A program made the translations under genes and the position numbers. From Mesorhizobium kowhaii (GTDB lineage: Bacteria; Pseudomonadota; Alphaproteobacteria; Rhizobiales; Rhizobiaceae), in assembly GCF_003253745.1 (NCBI RefSeq), contig NZ_MZXV01000032.1:1-64000 (forward strand): DNA of 64,000 nt. The letters are read 5' to 3'. The notes under the pieces are model-generated. The model made no database searches. It was given only the letters and a program-made list of their open reading frames with translations, and was not told where the DNA came from. Position 1 is the first letter of the stretch. Each line of letters begins with the position of its first letter. This document shows, piece by piece, positions 8,000-16,356 of the stretch.

Positions 8000-8627
8000 G
8001 CGAGAACGGCGTATAATTCGCCCAGCCGGCGCACCCCAACCCTGCGCCGGTCAGGCCCGGTGGTCAACCCAAGCCCACCCGCCCTTGGCCGCTGGGCCGC
8101 TAGTAGCCTCGCGAAGAAATGGCCGGTGTAGGCGATGAGGGGTTGTAAGCGAGCACCGGCCATCGCGAGAAAACCCCCGCTGGTTGATAAGTCTATATTA
8201 CATTAGCAATCACGCAATTAAGACTGAAGTCCTTGGTTTGGCGGCCCTAAAGGCCCGCTTCGTCGAACGCCTTCGCCATCGCTTTGGCCTTGCGTTTAGA
8301 TCGTTACCGGCTTGCGCCCCACCTTTTGCTGCTTCCTTCGTACATATTGATAAATGCCTTTATATTAGCGGAAGCGTATATATTTGCTAGCTGGCGCGCC
8401 CGCCTACGCCCACCCCCCCGCGTCGGTCAGGCCCGGCGCTCTGCTGGCCACCCCGCCGGTGCAGAGATGCCGGGCCGCCTAGTCCTGAGCCCTGGGATCT
8501 TCGGGTGGCTGGGAACGAGATATTCCGGTCAGGGCGCCCCTCAGGCGCTCTACCCAGCCGTAGAGGCCTGCCGCACATACGGCCATTTGAGTTGCGGCTC
8601 GGGCGGTGACTGACTACCTACCCGCCT
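8000..8627. other. Gene-poor stretch with possible tiny genes
   Basis: Mostly without a supportable gene. On the minus strand a 35-codon frame (8586 to 8479, MAVCAAGLYGWVERLRGALT...) looks protein-like but lacks a ribosome site. A 14-base direct repeat CTACCCAGCCGTAG occurs at about 8550 and again at 8739. The 8170-8390 part is AT-rich with no recognisable feature. Confidence 0.35.
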
Positions 8628-8735
8628 ATGAACAGGCTGAAAATCACGCTTTGGATTGTGCTGGCCGTCCCTATCTTGGCCGGCATTTATCTGTTTGTGG
8701 AAGCGGACGCGATTGATTGGTCATCGCGGCTTTGA
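8628..8735 (+). CDS. Possible tiny single-pass membrane protein
   Basis: A 35-residue frame: MNRLKITLWIVLAVPILAGI then YLFVEADAIDWSSRL. It has a basic N-terminus, one hydrophobic helix of about 19 residues and an acidic tail, as in genuine small membrane proteins. There is no strong ribosome site and no known family. It lies back-to-back with the broken gene that follows. Confidence 0.35.
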   Translation: MNRLKITLWIVLAVPILAGIYLFVEADAIDWSSRL

Positions 8736-8738
8736 TCG

Positions 8739-8977
8739 CTACCCAGCCGTAGGCCGCACCGGTCCCGTCCCGTTCCATTGAATGAACGGCGCATCCTTGC
8801 CGGTGATGTCTTTGACCGTCTTCAACAGCGCTCATGCGTACGCTGCAGAGCCCGGTAATGCTCGCTGCTAGGCGATAGAAGCGGCTGGACGATGCTCTTA
8901 TGAAGCCGGTCCGCCTCTACCAGAAAGCGGTCGATTTCAGCCTGTGAAAGCTGTTTGTGAAGTTTGGTTCTAGCCAT
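8739..8977 (-). pseudogene. Small hypothetical protein with frameshift
   Basis: From ATG at 8977 the frame reads MARTKLHKQLSQAEIDRFLV, then EADRLHKSIVQPLLSPSSEH and YRALQRTHE, and then runs into TGA at 8822-8824. One base out of frame the protein-like reading continues ALLKTVKDITGKDAPFIQWN and GTGPVRPTAG to TAG at 8739-8741. This points to a one-base indel near 8828 in a gene of about 75-80 codons. The function is unknown; the first half is helical and charged. Confidence 0.45.
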
Positions 8978-9076
8978 TTATGGCGATCTCCGTTGAAGGG
9001 GTTCGCCGCAACGGGAGGATTATATTCCTGATCTTGATGGCGCCGGCAAGCCGGCTGGCATCGCCGCTTGCCTCGA

Positions 9077-9418
9077 CTAGGCACGGGAGGGGCCATCCTT
9101 CTTCCGCCTGACCCGCATTCGCATACGGTGGTCCTCGTCACTAGTCGTGCTCATCCCTAGGGGCGACCTTGTCGGCTTGGGGTGTCCCCCTGCTGAAAAG
9201 AGAAGGGCGAAACGATAGATCCTCGAGGGAACAGGTCGGTACATCGCGCGCGAAAGTGCGTCAGCAGTGCGCTGGCCAAGTTCAAGCATGACGTTGTCGT
9301 ATGTGTCGGAAACTCGACAATTGGGGCAAGACAAGAGGTCGGACCCTTGCGGCCCACTGATGCTGCTAAGGGGCACTCTGCATGAATTGCAGACAATCTT
9401 AGGACCGCTTTCGATCAT
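9077..9418 (-). CDS. Small zinc-ribbon-like hypothetical protein
   Basis: A 113-residue frame starting MIESGPKIVCNSCRVPLSSI. Two CxxC knuckles (VCNSC at residues 9-13; LSCPNC at about 28-33) form a probable zinc ribbon, followed by an amphipathic helix (DNVMLELGQRTADALSRAM). The sequence after about residue 65 is Arg/Ser-rich and looks less protein-like, so the true gene may have suffered a frameshift and originally ended near RIYRFALLF. No function is known. Confidence 0.45.
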   Translation of the reverse strand: MIESGPKIVCNSCRVPLSSISGPQGSDLLSCPNCRVSDTYDNVMLELGQRTADALSRAMYRPVPSRIYRFALLFSAGGHPKPTRSPLGMSTTSDEDHRMRMRVRRKKDGPSRA

Positions 9419-9441
9419 CCACCACGCCCGTGTTTTGAAAG

Positions 9442-9651
9442 CTAATGTGATCGACCTCTCCGCGAGAACAGCTCAGCAGTGATTTCGTCTCTGTCCCCAC
9501 TATGCCTAGCGATCAAAGCCAGCGCTTCCTGGCGGCTAATGTTGCCGAGCTTCATGAGGTACGGAACCTCAAACGTTCTCTTGTTGAGGCGCCATTCTGG
9601 CACGCGCCGTGTTGGTGATTTTCGCGCTGTTGTTCCATCTTGACGCATCAT
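9442..9651 (-). CDS. DUF3606-like small protein
   Basis: A 69-residue product starting MMRQDGTTARKSPTRRVPEW with AGGAG seven bases upstream. The core EVPYLMKLGNISRQEALALIARHSGDRDEI resembles the single conserved helical segment of DUF3606 proteins (ARKHGISxxEALxLIxxxGxDR), which are small, basic and common in rhizobia and of unknown function. Confidence 0.55.
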   Translation of the reverse strand: MMRQDGTTARKSPTRRVPEWRLNKRTFEVPYLMKLGNISRQEALALIARHSGDRDEITAELFSRRGRSH

Positions 9652-10249
9652 CTTTGACTCCTCTCCCTGATATGATGATGCCGTCGCAAATTCCGCGCCA
9701 CGTCCTGCTTCGGAGGGCCACGGCCCCTGGCCTAAACCGCCGGGTGCCGGGTAGCGCTATCTGGTGCGCGTTCTTTGCTGTCCTACACCGCCGAAGCGTC
9801 TGGCGCGTTCTGGCGCCCGCCTGTGGCTTTGCTGGAGCCTATGCCGCCGCCCGCTTCTCGATTTCGCTGAGCTTGGCCTTCCGCATCTTGCCACGGTCGG
9901 CCGGCTTGAACACGATCGGCGCCGACCTGAGTTGGCGGGCATAGAGCCCTACGGTGATATGGTGTTCGTCTACTATTCCGGCCATCATGTCATCCGCACG
10001 ATAGAAAGCGAGGACGTCCTTGACCGTGAACAAAGAGCAATTGCTGCGCTATGCGCGACTTGTCCGATTTACCTGGTGGCGAGTAGCGAGGCAGTTGACG
10101 CGTTCCCGTCCTATAGGCTGACGAAACCGCTGGCTGAAATATCCAACGCGGGTGCCATTTGGCGACTTGGGAGTCCCCCAACATAGGGCGTGACAAAGGA
10201 AGCTAAATCTTCACCTGCCATCAGCGAATTGGAACGGGCCTGGCAGAGC
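9652..10249. other. Stretch without a confident gene
   Basis: About 600 bases. The best candidate is a minus-strand frame 10033-9839 (from TTG, or from ATG near 9997) reading MMAGIVDEHHITVGLYARQL with a basic tail (RGKMRKAKLSEIEKRAAA); it lacks a ribosome site and a known family. A competing plus-strand frame (9764-10186) is Cys/Arg-rich at its start and looks spurious. Confidence 0.35.
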
Positions 10250-10281
10250 AAAAAAGCCTGGGCGCCGCCAAGCGCCCAGGC
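10250..10281 (-). terminator. Rho-independent terminator of the hydrolase gene
   Basis: Read on the minus strand, GCCTGGGCG (10281-10273) pairs perfectly with CGCCCAGGC (10264-10256) across an eight-base loop and is followed by six Ts (10255-10250). It sits 22 bases past the stop of the hydrolase gene. Confidence 0.85.
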
Positions 10282-10303
10282 TGTTCATCTCGATGATGCG
10301 GGT

Positions 10304-11005
10304 TCAGTTCTTGACGACGCTGGTGGCCGCCTGTTCGATGAGCTTGGCGACGCCTGCGGGGTTGGAGACGTAGACTGCGTGGCTGCCGGGCACTTCCACA
10401 ACCGTCGCCTGGGCGCGGGTCGCCATATGGCGCTGCGCCGGCGGTGGGATCATCTTGTCGTCGGTGGCGACAAGATACCACGAGGGCTTCACCTTCCAGG
10501 CGGGAGCGGTGACCTTGCCTTCGAGCGCCGCCACACCCCACGGCACCTGCGAGTCCGCCATGAAGGAGGCGAGCGAGGGACGGACATCGGCGGCGAACGA
10601 GGCGGCGAATTTCTCCTTGTCGAGCATCAGGAAGCCGTCGACGGGCGGCAGGATCGGCGGCACCGACGCTCCGGGCGGCGGGTTGGCGATCAGGGTGGAG
10701 ACAGATTCGCCGGCATCCGGCGCGAAGGCCGCGATATAGACGACACCCGCCACCTTGGGATCGGTGCCGGCCTCGGACACCACGACGCCGCCATAGGAGT
10801 GGCCGACCAGGATGACGTTGCCGGGAGCGGCGGCGATGGCGCGTTTGGTGACGGCGACATCGTCGGCAAGCGAGGTCGTCGGGTTCTGGACGATGGTCAC
10901 GTCATAGCCGTCCTTCTTGAGGATCTGGTAGACCCCGTCCCAGCCGGAGCCATCGACGAAGCCGCCATGCACGAGGACGACGGACTTTGTTGCAGTGTTC
11001 GACAT
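10304..11005 (-). CDS. Alpha/beta hydrolase (EstC/pheophorbidase-like)
   Basis: A protein of 233 residues. It begins MSNTATKSVVLVHGGFVDGS: the oxyanion HGG motif lies near residue 14, the nucleophile elbow GHSYGG near 70-75 and the catalytic His in EVPGSHAVYVSNP near the C-terminus. The layout matches the small esterase/hydrolase group that includes plant-type methylesterases. The start was placed at 11005 because AGGAG precedes it with eight-base spacing; an upstream in-frame ATG exists. It is transcribed away from the winged-helix/TPR regulator gene and shares its upstream region with phased TTGA repeats, so that regulator may control it. The substrate is unknown. Confidence 0.8.
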   Translation of the reverse strand: MSNTATKSVVLVHGGFVDGSGWDGVYQILKKDGYDVTIVQNPTTSLADDVAVTKRAIAAAPGNVILVGHSYGGVVVSEAGTDPKVAGVVYIAAFAPDAGESVSTLIANPPPGASVPPILPPVDGFLMLDKEKFAASFAADVRPSLASFMADSQVPWGVAALEGKVTAPAWKVKPSWYLVATDDKMIPPPAQRHMATRAQATVVEVPGSHAVYVSNPAGVAKLIEQAATSVVKN

Positions 11006-11102
11006 TTGGGTTCTCCTGTTCAAATCGTTGGTTGAGCGTTTGTTGCAGGAGGACTATGCGGCAGGGCTGAGGGGCGCGCTTTCAGGCGGCTTTCAGGTTC
11101 CC

Positions 11103-11132
11103 TTGATTTTACCTTGAGATCGCTTTGATTTT
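11103..11132. promoter_or_regulatory. Phased TTGA direct repeats (candidate operator)
   Basis: TTGA occurs at 11103, 11114 and 11125, exactly 11 bases apart, and the outer two extend to TTGATTTT. The repeats lie in the divergent region, 60 bases before the regulator start. Winged-helix (OmpR/CadC-type) DNA-binding domains bind tandem direct repeats about one helical turn apart. A role as the autoregulatory site is inferred. Confidence 0.45.
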
Positions 11133-11192
11133 GCGTCCACGACGCGGCTACAGTGTCGTGTCCTCTTCGCCGCACGATCTGGAGCAAGCAGT

Positions 11193-12737
11193 TTGCCGTA
11201 TCTTTTTGAGAATTTTGCTCTGGATGGCGATCGGCGGGAACTGCGTCGCGGCAACGACCTGATCTCCGTCGAGCCGCAGGTGTTCGACCTCTTGCAATAT
11301 CTGATCCGCAATCGCGAGCGGGTGGTGAGCAAGGACGATCTGGTCGATGCGGTCTGGCAGGGGCGCATCGTTTCCGACGCCACGCTCGCCAGCCGCATCA
11401 ACGCCGCCCGCAATGCACTCCGGGACAGTGGCGAGGAGCAGCGGCTCATCCGCACCATCCTGCGCAGGGGCCTTCGCTTCGTCGGCACTGTGCGCGAGGA
11501 GGCCGAGGTGACGGCACCGGTGGAAAAACCGAAGCCTGGCCTGGGCATTCCCGCCCGTCCCTCCATCGCCGTGCTGCCCTTCGTGAATTTGAGCGGCGAT
11601 CCGGAGCAGGATTATTTCGCCGACGGCATGGTCGAGGACATCATCACCGGTCTGTCGCGCATCCGTTGGCTGTTCGTCATCGCGCGCAATTCCAGCTTCA
11701 CCTACAAGGGCCGCGCGGTGGACGTGAAGCAGGTCGGCCACGAACTCGGCGTGCGCTACGTGCTGGAAGGCAGCGTGCGCAAGGTGGGAACCCGCGTCCG
11801 CATTACCGGCCAGCTCATCGACGCGGAGGACGGCAGCCACCTGTGGGCCGAACGCTACGACCGCGAGCTGACCGACGTGTTCGCACTACAGGACGAGATC
11901 ACCGTCAGCGTGGTCGCGGCAATAGAGCCCAATCTGCGCCGGGCCGAGATCGAACGCGTCCGACGCGATCGTCCCAACAGTCTGGACGCCTACGATCTGC
12001 TGCTGCGCGCGCTGCCCGATGTCTACACTTTCATGCCACAGGGCGCCGCCAAGGGTCTGCCGCTGCTCGACCAGGCTCTGGCCATCGAGCCGACCTATGC
12101 GCTTGCCCGCGGCTTTGCCGCCTGGGCGCACCAGACGCTGTTTGTGCGCGGTGGCCTGCAGCCGGAGAACCGCGAGAAGTCGATCCGCCATGCCCATGCG
12201 GCGATCGAGCATGGCTCGGGCGACGCGATGGCGCTCGCCCTTGCCGGGTTCACCATCGGCCTGGTCGAGCATGACCGCAGGCTGGCCGACGAGGCATTTG
12301 CTCAGGCTCTGGCGCTCAGTGCATCCTGCGCCTTCGTCTATGTCTTCGGCTGCGTGCCGGTGGCCTATGGCGGCGACGCGGCGCGGGCAATCGACTGGTG
12401 CGAGCAGGCGATGCGGCTCAGCCCCCTCGACGCCATGAGCTGTGTGCCGCAAGGCATCATCGGCTTCGGCAACTTCCTGTCCGGCCGGCACGAGCAGGCC
12501 GTCATGGCCGGCCGGCGGGCGGTGGAACTGAATCCCGGGTTCAGCATCCTGCACGGATGGCTGGCGGCGCCGCTCGCCAGGCTCGGGCGGCTCGACGAGG
12601 CAAAAGCGGCGGCCACGCGGCTCTTGTCGCTCGACCCGCATTTCACCATCGGCCGCTGGTCCGCCGCCGTGGGACTTGCACCCGATATCATCGATGACGT
12701 CACCGACGCCATGCGGATGGCCGGCTTACCGGAATAG
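11193..12737 (+). CDS. CadC-type winged-helix regulator with FlgO/TolB-N-like and TPR domains
   Basis: A 514-residue protein. Residues 1-105 form an OmpR/CadC-type winged helix (LFENFALDGDRRELRRG, EPQVFDLLQYLIRNRERVVSKDDL, ASRINAARNALRDSG, GLRFVG). Residues about 120-260 carry the segment common in adenylate-cyclase-like and FlgO-like proteins (PSIAVLPFVNLSGDPEQDYFADGMVEDI). Residues about 265-500 are TPR-like helical repeats. There is no membrane helix, unlike CadC. The start is TTG at 11193 with GGAG eight bases upstream. It is divergent from the hydrolase gene. Family members regulate adjacent genes; the effector is unknown. Confidence 0.8.
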   Translation: MPYLFENFALDGDRRELRRGNDLISVEPQVFDLLQYLIRNRERVVSKDDLVDAVWQGRIVSDATLASRINAARNALRDSGEEQRLIRTILRRGLRFVGTVREEAEVTAPVEKPKPGLGIPARPSIAVLPFVNLSGDPEQDYFADGMVEDIITGLSRIRWLFVIARNSSFTYKGRAVDVKQVGHELGVRYVLEGSVRKVGTRVRITGQLIDAEDGSHLWAERYDRELTDVFALQDEITVSVVAAIEPNLRRAEIERVRRDRPNSLDAYDLLLRALPDVYTFMPQGAAKGLPLLDQALAIEPTYALARGFAAWAHQTLFVRGGLQPENREKSIRHAHAAIEHGSGDAMALALAGFTIGLVEHDRRLADEAFAQALALSASCAFVYVFGCVPVAYGGDAARAIDWCEQAMRLSPLDAMSCVPQGIIGFGNFLSGRHEQAVMAGRRAVELNPGFSILHGWLAAPLARLGRLDEAKAAATRLLSLDPHFTIGRWSAAVGLAPDIIDDVTDAMRMAGLPE

Positions 12738-12924
12738 CTGATAAGGGCGCATGCCAACTGGCGGGGCGAACGCTCCCTGCGCAAGCAGCTGGCCCCATGA
12801 GACCGCGGGCCGTTCGTTCACCCGGCGAAACAACTTTGCGCTCATTGGGCTGCCTGCGGATTTGATTTGCTTGGTGATCCCCCAACCTTAGGGCAAACTG
12901 CCTACCGGGGCGCTAGGAGGAGAA

Positions 12925-13356
12925 ATGAGAGCACGCGCAGCAACGCTCGGGGATCTCGAGGATGTCTTTCGCGGTCTGTCCAAGCGAATGTCGGACGAAT
13001 ACGTCGCCGCGGGCAAGGACAGCAAGAGCGCGTACGACAATCTGATGATGAACTTGAAAGAAGGCCGTGCGCATGCGCTTGTCGAAGGCGACAAGACCGT
13101 GGCGATCATCGCCTGGCATGAAAATAGCGACGCTGCCGATACGCTGTTTGCCGCGCAGGAGGACTTCTTCCGTGCCACGACCGTCCGCTTCTGCAAGCGG
13201 CATATCAGGCACATCCAGGCGCTCGCCGGCAACCTCCCCATCCACTCGCGCAGCTGGCTTCAGGGGCCGGATGTCGCAAGATGGTTTGGAGTCATCGGCT
13301 ATGTCCAGCGCGGCCAGGAGAACGGTGCCACCCTGTTCGAGCTGCCGCCTGCATAA
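12925..13356 (+). CDS. GNAT-like hypothetical protein (phage virion-protein-like)
   Basis: A 143-residue protein (MRARAATLGDLEDVFRGLSK...) with AGGAGGA directly upstream. The layout, a helix-turn start (TLGDLEDVFRGLS), then a strand pair (ALVEGDKTVAIIAWHE) and a helix (RHIRHIQALAGNL), resembles small acetyltransferase-like proteins related to the T7-type internal virion protein A family. I see no clear acetyl-CoA P-loop (R/QxxGxG/A), so activity is doubtful. It stands alone between a regulator and a siderophore locus; no other phage gene is nearby. Confidence 0.6.
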   Translation: MRARAATLGDLEDVFRGLSKRMSDEYVAAGKDSKSAYDNLMMNLKEGRAHALVEGDKTVAIIAWHENSDAADTLFAAQEDFFRATTVRFCKRHIRHIQALAGNLPIHSRSWLQGPDVARWFGVIGYVQRGQENGATLFELPPA

Positions 13357-13401
13357 GAAATCTCGGAATGCTACAGGCGCCACTACTCAGGGGGCGGGTG
13401 G

Positions 13402-14286
13402 CTAGGTGGCGTCCGCCCTCCGCACCGCAAACGCCGCCTGCACCGCGCGATTGACAGTGACCGGCAGGATCGACATGTGGTTCTCGCCGGCATGCAGCTC
13501 GAAGCTCGCGCGCACGCCCGGGACGGCGTGGAGACGCTCCGCCATTGCCCGCGCGAATTCGTCGGTGCGTGTCACCTTCTTCTGCTGCAGCCGCTTTTCT
13601 TCGTCCTCGGCACCAATCTGGAACGGCGCCAGCTTCTCGGTCTCGTACTCGCCAGCCGACAGGATCACGTCAACCGTCAGTTCGGGATTGGCCGCCTCGA
13701 AGGCTTCGAGAAAGCCATCGAGGGCGCGGTCCTCCCAATAGATGGCAGGGCTGGCTGCGATCCAGGTCCGGAACGAGAGCGGGCGGGTGAAAAGGGCATA
13801 GAGAGCGAACAGGCCACCGAAGGAATGGCCATACAGCGCCTGGCGACTTTCATCGATCCTGGCGCGACTCGCCACCCAGGGCTTCAGCTCATCCTCGATG
13901 AAGGCAAGGAATTCCCCTGCCCCGCCCGTCCTGACATCAGGGGTGCCATCAAAGAAGGGCCGATAGGTCTTGCCCGGCGGCGGGCCGAGATCCCATGAGC
14001 GCCGCAGCGGATCATAGGCCCCCTCGACGGGATAGCCGATGGCAACGATGACGCCTTCGCAGACATTGGTGCCGGCGAGATAGCTCGCCTGCGCGCGCGC
14101 CGCGTCGACGGCCGTGCCGATGACGGCATTGCCGTCGGTCATGTATAGGATCGGCCAGCCGGCTTGCGGCGCCGGCTTTGCCGGCACGTGCAGGAAAATC
14201 CGCCAGGGGGCACCGCCATGCGCCGGCATGAAATCACGGACCGTGGTGTCGGCCATAAAGGCTGGCGTCGCCATCGACTTGGACAT
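13402..14286 (-). CDS. Siderophore esterase-like hydrolase (IroE/Fes type)
   Basis: A 294-residue alpha/beta hydrolase of the esterase-D/IroE group. The strand motif PILYMTDGNAVIGTA, the nucleophile elbow YGHSFGGLFALYALF (Ser near residue 155), the acid region VDVILSAGEYETE and the late catalytic His in LHAGENHMSILPV are all visible. Starting at the ATG at 14286 puts GGAG seven bases upstream; a GTG at 14298 is the alternative. It lies 24 bases after the permease gene in the same direction, so it is probably co-transcribed. Such esterases hydrolyse ferric siderophores to release iron in the cytoplasm or periplasm; no signal peptide is evident, so a cytoplasmic site is likely. Confidence 0.75.
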   Translation of the reverse strand: MSKSMATPAFMADTTVRDFMPAHGGAPWRIFLHVPAKPAPQAGWPILYMTDGNAVIGTAVDAARAQASYLAGTNVCEGVIVAIGYPVEGAYDPLRRSWDLGPPPGKTYRPFFDGTPDVRTGGAGEFLAFIEDELKPWVASRARIDESRQALYGHSFGGLFALYALFTRPLSFRTWIAASPAIYWEDRALDGFLEAFEAANPELTVDVILSAGEYETEKLAPFQIGAEDEEKRLQQKKVTRTDEFARAMAERLHAVPGVRASFELHAGENHMSILPVTVNRAVQAAFAVRRADAT

Positions 14287-14310
14287 GGATATCTCCACAG
14301 GGACAAAAAG

Positions 14311-16356
14311 TCAGCGGCGGCGCAGCAGCCACATCAGCACCGGGCCGCCGATCAGCGTGGCAACGAGACCGGCCGGGATCTGGCGCGGGAAGATGGCGAT
14401 GCGGCCGATCCAGTCGGCGGCGACCATGATCAGCGCGCCGGCGAGCACCGCGCCGGCGGCTTGCGGCAGCGCGCGGGAAAGGCCAAGGCGGCGGGCAAGA
14501 TGCGGCGCCATCAGGCCGATGAAGGTCAGCGGACCGACGATCAACGTCGAGGCGGCGGTGAGCGCGGCGACCATCAGCAGCACGAGAAGCCGCGTCCTCT
14601 TCACGTTGACGCCGAGGCCTTGAACGGCAGCGGAGCCGAGCGGCAGGATGTCGAGCCAGCGCATGAAGAGGGGCGCAAACGCGAAGAGGCAGACGGCGAT
14701 ACCGCCCGTCATCAAGGCAGCGCCCACATCGACGCCATAGGTCGAGCCGGTGAGCCAGTTGAGCAGCAGCATGGCGCGCGGATCGCCGGTGGCGGTGAGC
14801 ACCAGGATCAGCGCGTCGAACAAAGCCGTCAAAGCCACCCCGGCAAGCAGCAACCGTTCGGGCGCATAGGCAGCACGGCGGCCGATCGCCAGCGTCACCA
14901 GAAGAGCAGCGAAGGCGCCGATGGTTGCCGCCGCGGTCTGCAGCGGACGGCCTGCATCGGAGATGGAGAACAACGCCACCATCATGCCGAGCGCGGCACC
15001 GGCGCTGATGCCCAGCACTTCGGGGCTGGCCATCGGATTGCCGGTCAGCCGCTGCATCATCAGCCCGGCAAGCGCCAGCATCGCGCCGGCACTCAGCGCG
15101 GCAAGCACGCGCGGCCACCGCCACGACAGCAGCGGCTGTAGCTCATCGGCGAGAGCGAAGGTCCAGCCATGCGGTCCCGGCCCATAGAGCAAGGCCAGGC
15201 CCAGCAACAAAGGCAGAGCCAGGCCGAATGCTGCGAGCACAAGGCCGGGCCGGCCTGCGCGTGGCAGACGCTCGGCCGTCAAGGCCGGGGCTTCAGAACC
15301 AAGGGCAAGGCGGGGCAATAGCCAAAGCAGCAGCGGCGCGCCGAGGAGCGCGGTGATGGCTCCGGTCGGCAGCAGATCGCCTTGCGGTCCGGTGGCGATC
15401 TGCACGCCCTGATCGGCGGCCCACAGCAATGCGCCACCGAGGAGCGGCGCCAGCACCAGTTGCTGGCCCAGCCGGCGTGCGCCGCCGATGCGCGCCAGGG
15501 TCGCGGCGGCCAGGCCGACAAAGCCGATGACGCCGACAGCGGCAACGACGAAAGCGATCAACGCGACGGCCGCCGCCAGCCCGGCGAAGCGATAGGCGCC
15601 GAGCGGCACGCCAAGACTGCGCGCGCCTTCATCGTCGAGGCCAAGCAAGGTCAGCGGCCGCACCATGAGGAAGATCGCCAGCGCAGCAGTGCCGATGCGC
15701 GGCAACAGCCACAGCGTCGTCGACCAGTCCTGCTGGCCGAGTGAGCCCGCACCCCAGATGAACAGGCTGGCCAGCCATTCATGCCGAAGCACGATAAGCG
15801 CCGCGCCGATGGCGCCGGCATAGAGGCTGACGACCAACCCCGCCAGTACGACCGAAAGCGGCGACAGGCCCTTGTGCCAGGACAGAGCAAAGACGGCGGC
15901 AAGGGCGAGGAAAGCGCCGGCTAGCGCTACCCATTCGCGGCCGAAGGCGAGCAAGGAAGGCGAAAGAAGCGTCGCCAGCGCCAGCGCCAGATAGGCGCCG
16001 GCCGAGACGCCGACCGTTTCGGGCGAGGCAAGCGGATTGCGCAGAACCTGTTGCAGGACGGTTCCGGCAAGTCCGAGTGCCGCGCCGCACAGAAGGCTGA
16101 CCGCAAGCCTGGGCAGGAAGGCGTAGTGGACGAGCACCTGCCGCATGTCCTCGATGTCGGGGGCAGTCAGCGATTGGAGCCAGAGCGCCGCCGGCAATTG
16201 CACATTGAGATTGGAGACGGTCGCCGCCACTGCAGCGGCGGTGAGCAACGAGAAGAGCAGGATCGCTCCAACCGGTTGATTGACGAATAAGCCACGCGGC
16301 AAGACCCAGGCGGCAAGCTTGCGTTCTGATGCCATGATCGCCCCGTCCTCAGCCAT
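14311..16356 (-). CDS. fhuB: Fused FecCD-type ferric-siderophore permease (FhuB-like)
   Basis: A 681-residue protein with two consecutive FecCD/BtuC-type permease halves (about 1-345 and 355-681), the duplicated arrangement of FhuB (E. coli 660 residues). Each half shows the family loop (LGLAGTVLQQVLRNPLASPE in the first; LALAGLMMQRLTGNPMASPE in the second) and the C-terminal coupling motif GFVGLAAATLARIGG / TFIGLMAPHLARRLG. About 18-20 membrane helices are expected. The first bases overlap the end of the binding-protein gene by eight, so translation is coupled. It imports ferric hydroxamates across the inner membrane. No ATPase gene (FhuC) lies in this window. Confidence 0.88.
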   Translation of the reverse strand: MAEDGAIMASERKLAAWVLPRGLFVNQPVGAILLFSLLTAAAVAATVSNLNVQLPAALWLQSLTAPDIEDMRQVLVHYAFLPRLAVSLLCGAALGLAGTVLQQVLRNPLASPETVGVSAGAYLALALATLLSPSLLAFGREWVALAGAFLALAAVFALSWHKGLSPLSVVLAGLVVSLYAGAIGAALIVLRHEWLASLFIWGAGSLGQQDWSTTLWLLPRIGTAALAIFLMVRPLTLLGLDDEGARSLGVPLGAYRFAGLAAAVALIAFVVAAVGVIGFVGLAAATLARIGGARRLGQQLVLAPLLGGALLWAADQGVQIATGPQGDLLPTGAITALLGAPLLLWLLPRLALGSEAPALTAERLPRAGRPGLVLAAFGLALPLLLGLALLYGPGPHGWTFALADELQPLLSWRWPRVLAALSAGAMLALAGLMMQRLTGNPMASPEVLGISAGAALGMMVALFSISDAGRPLQTAAATIGAFAALLVTLAIGRRAAYAPERLLLAGVALTALFDALILVLTATGDPRAMLLLNWLTGSTYGVDVGAALMTGGIAVCLFAFAPLFMRWLDILPLGSAAVQGLGVNVKRTRLLVLLMVAALTAASTLIVGPLTFIGLMAPHLARRLGLSRALPQAAGAVLAGALIMVAADWIGRIAIFPRQIPAGLVATLIGGPVLMWLLRRR

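Noticed and set aside
9764..10186. Plus-strand frame of 140 codons
   Set aside because: Its first third is Cys/Arg/Pro-rich and lacks a ribosome site; a minus-strand reading of the same DNA is at least as plausible, so neither was called.
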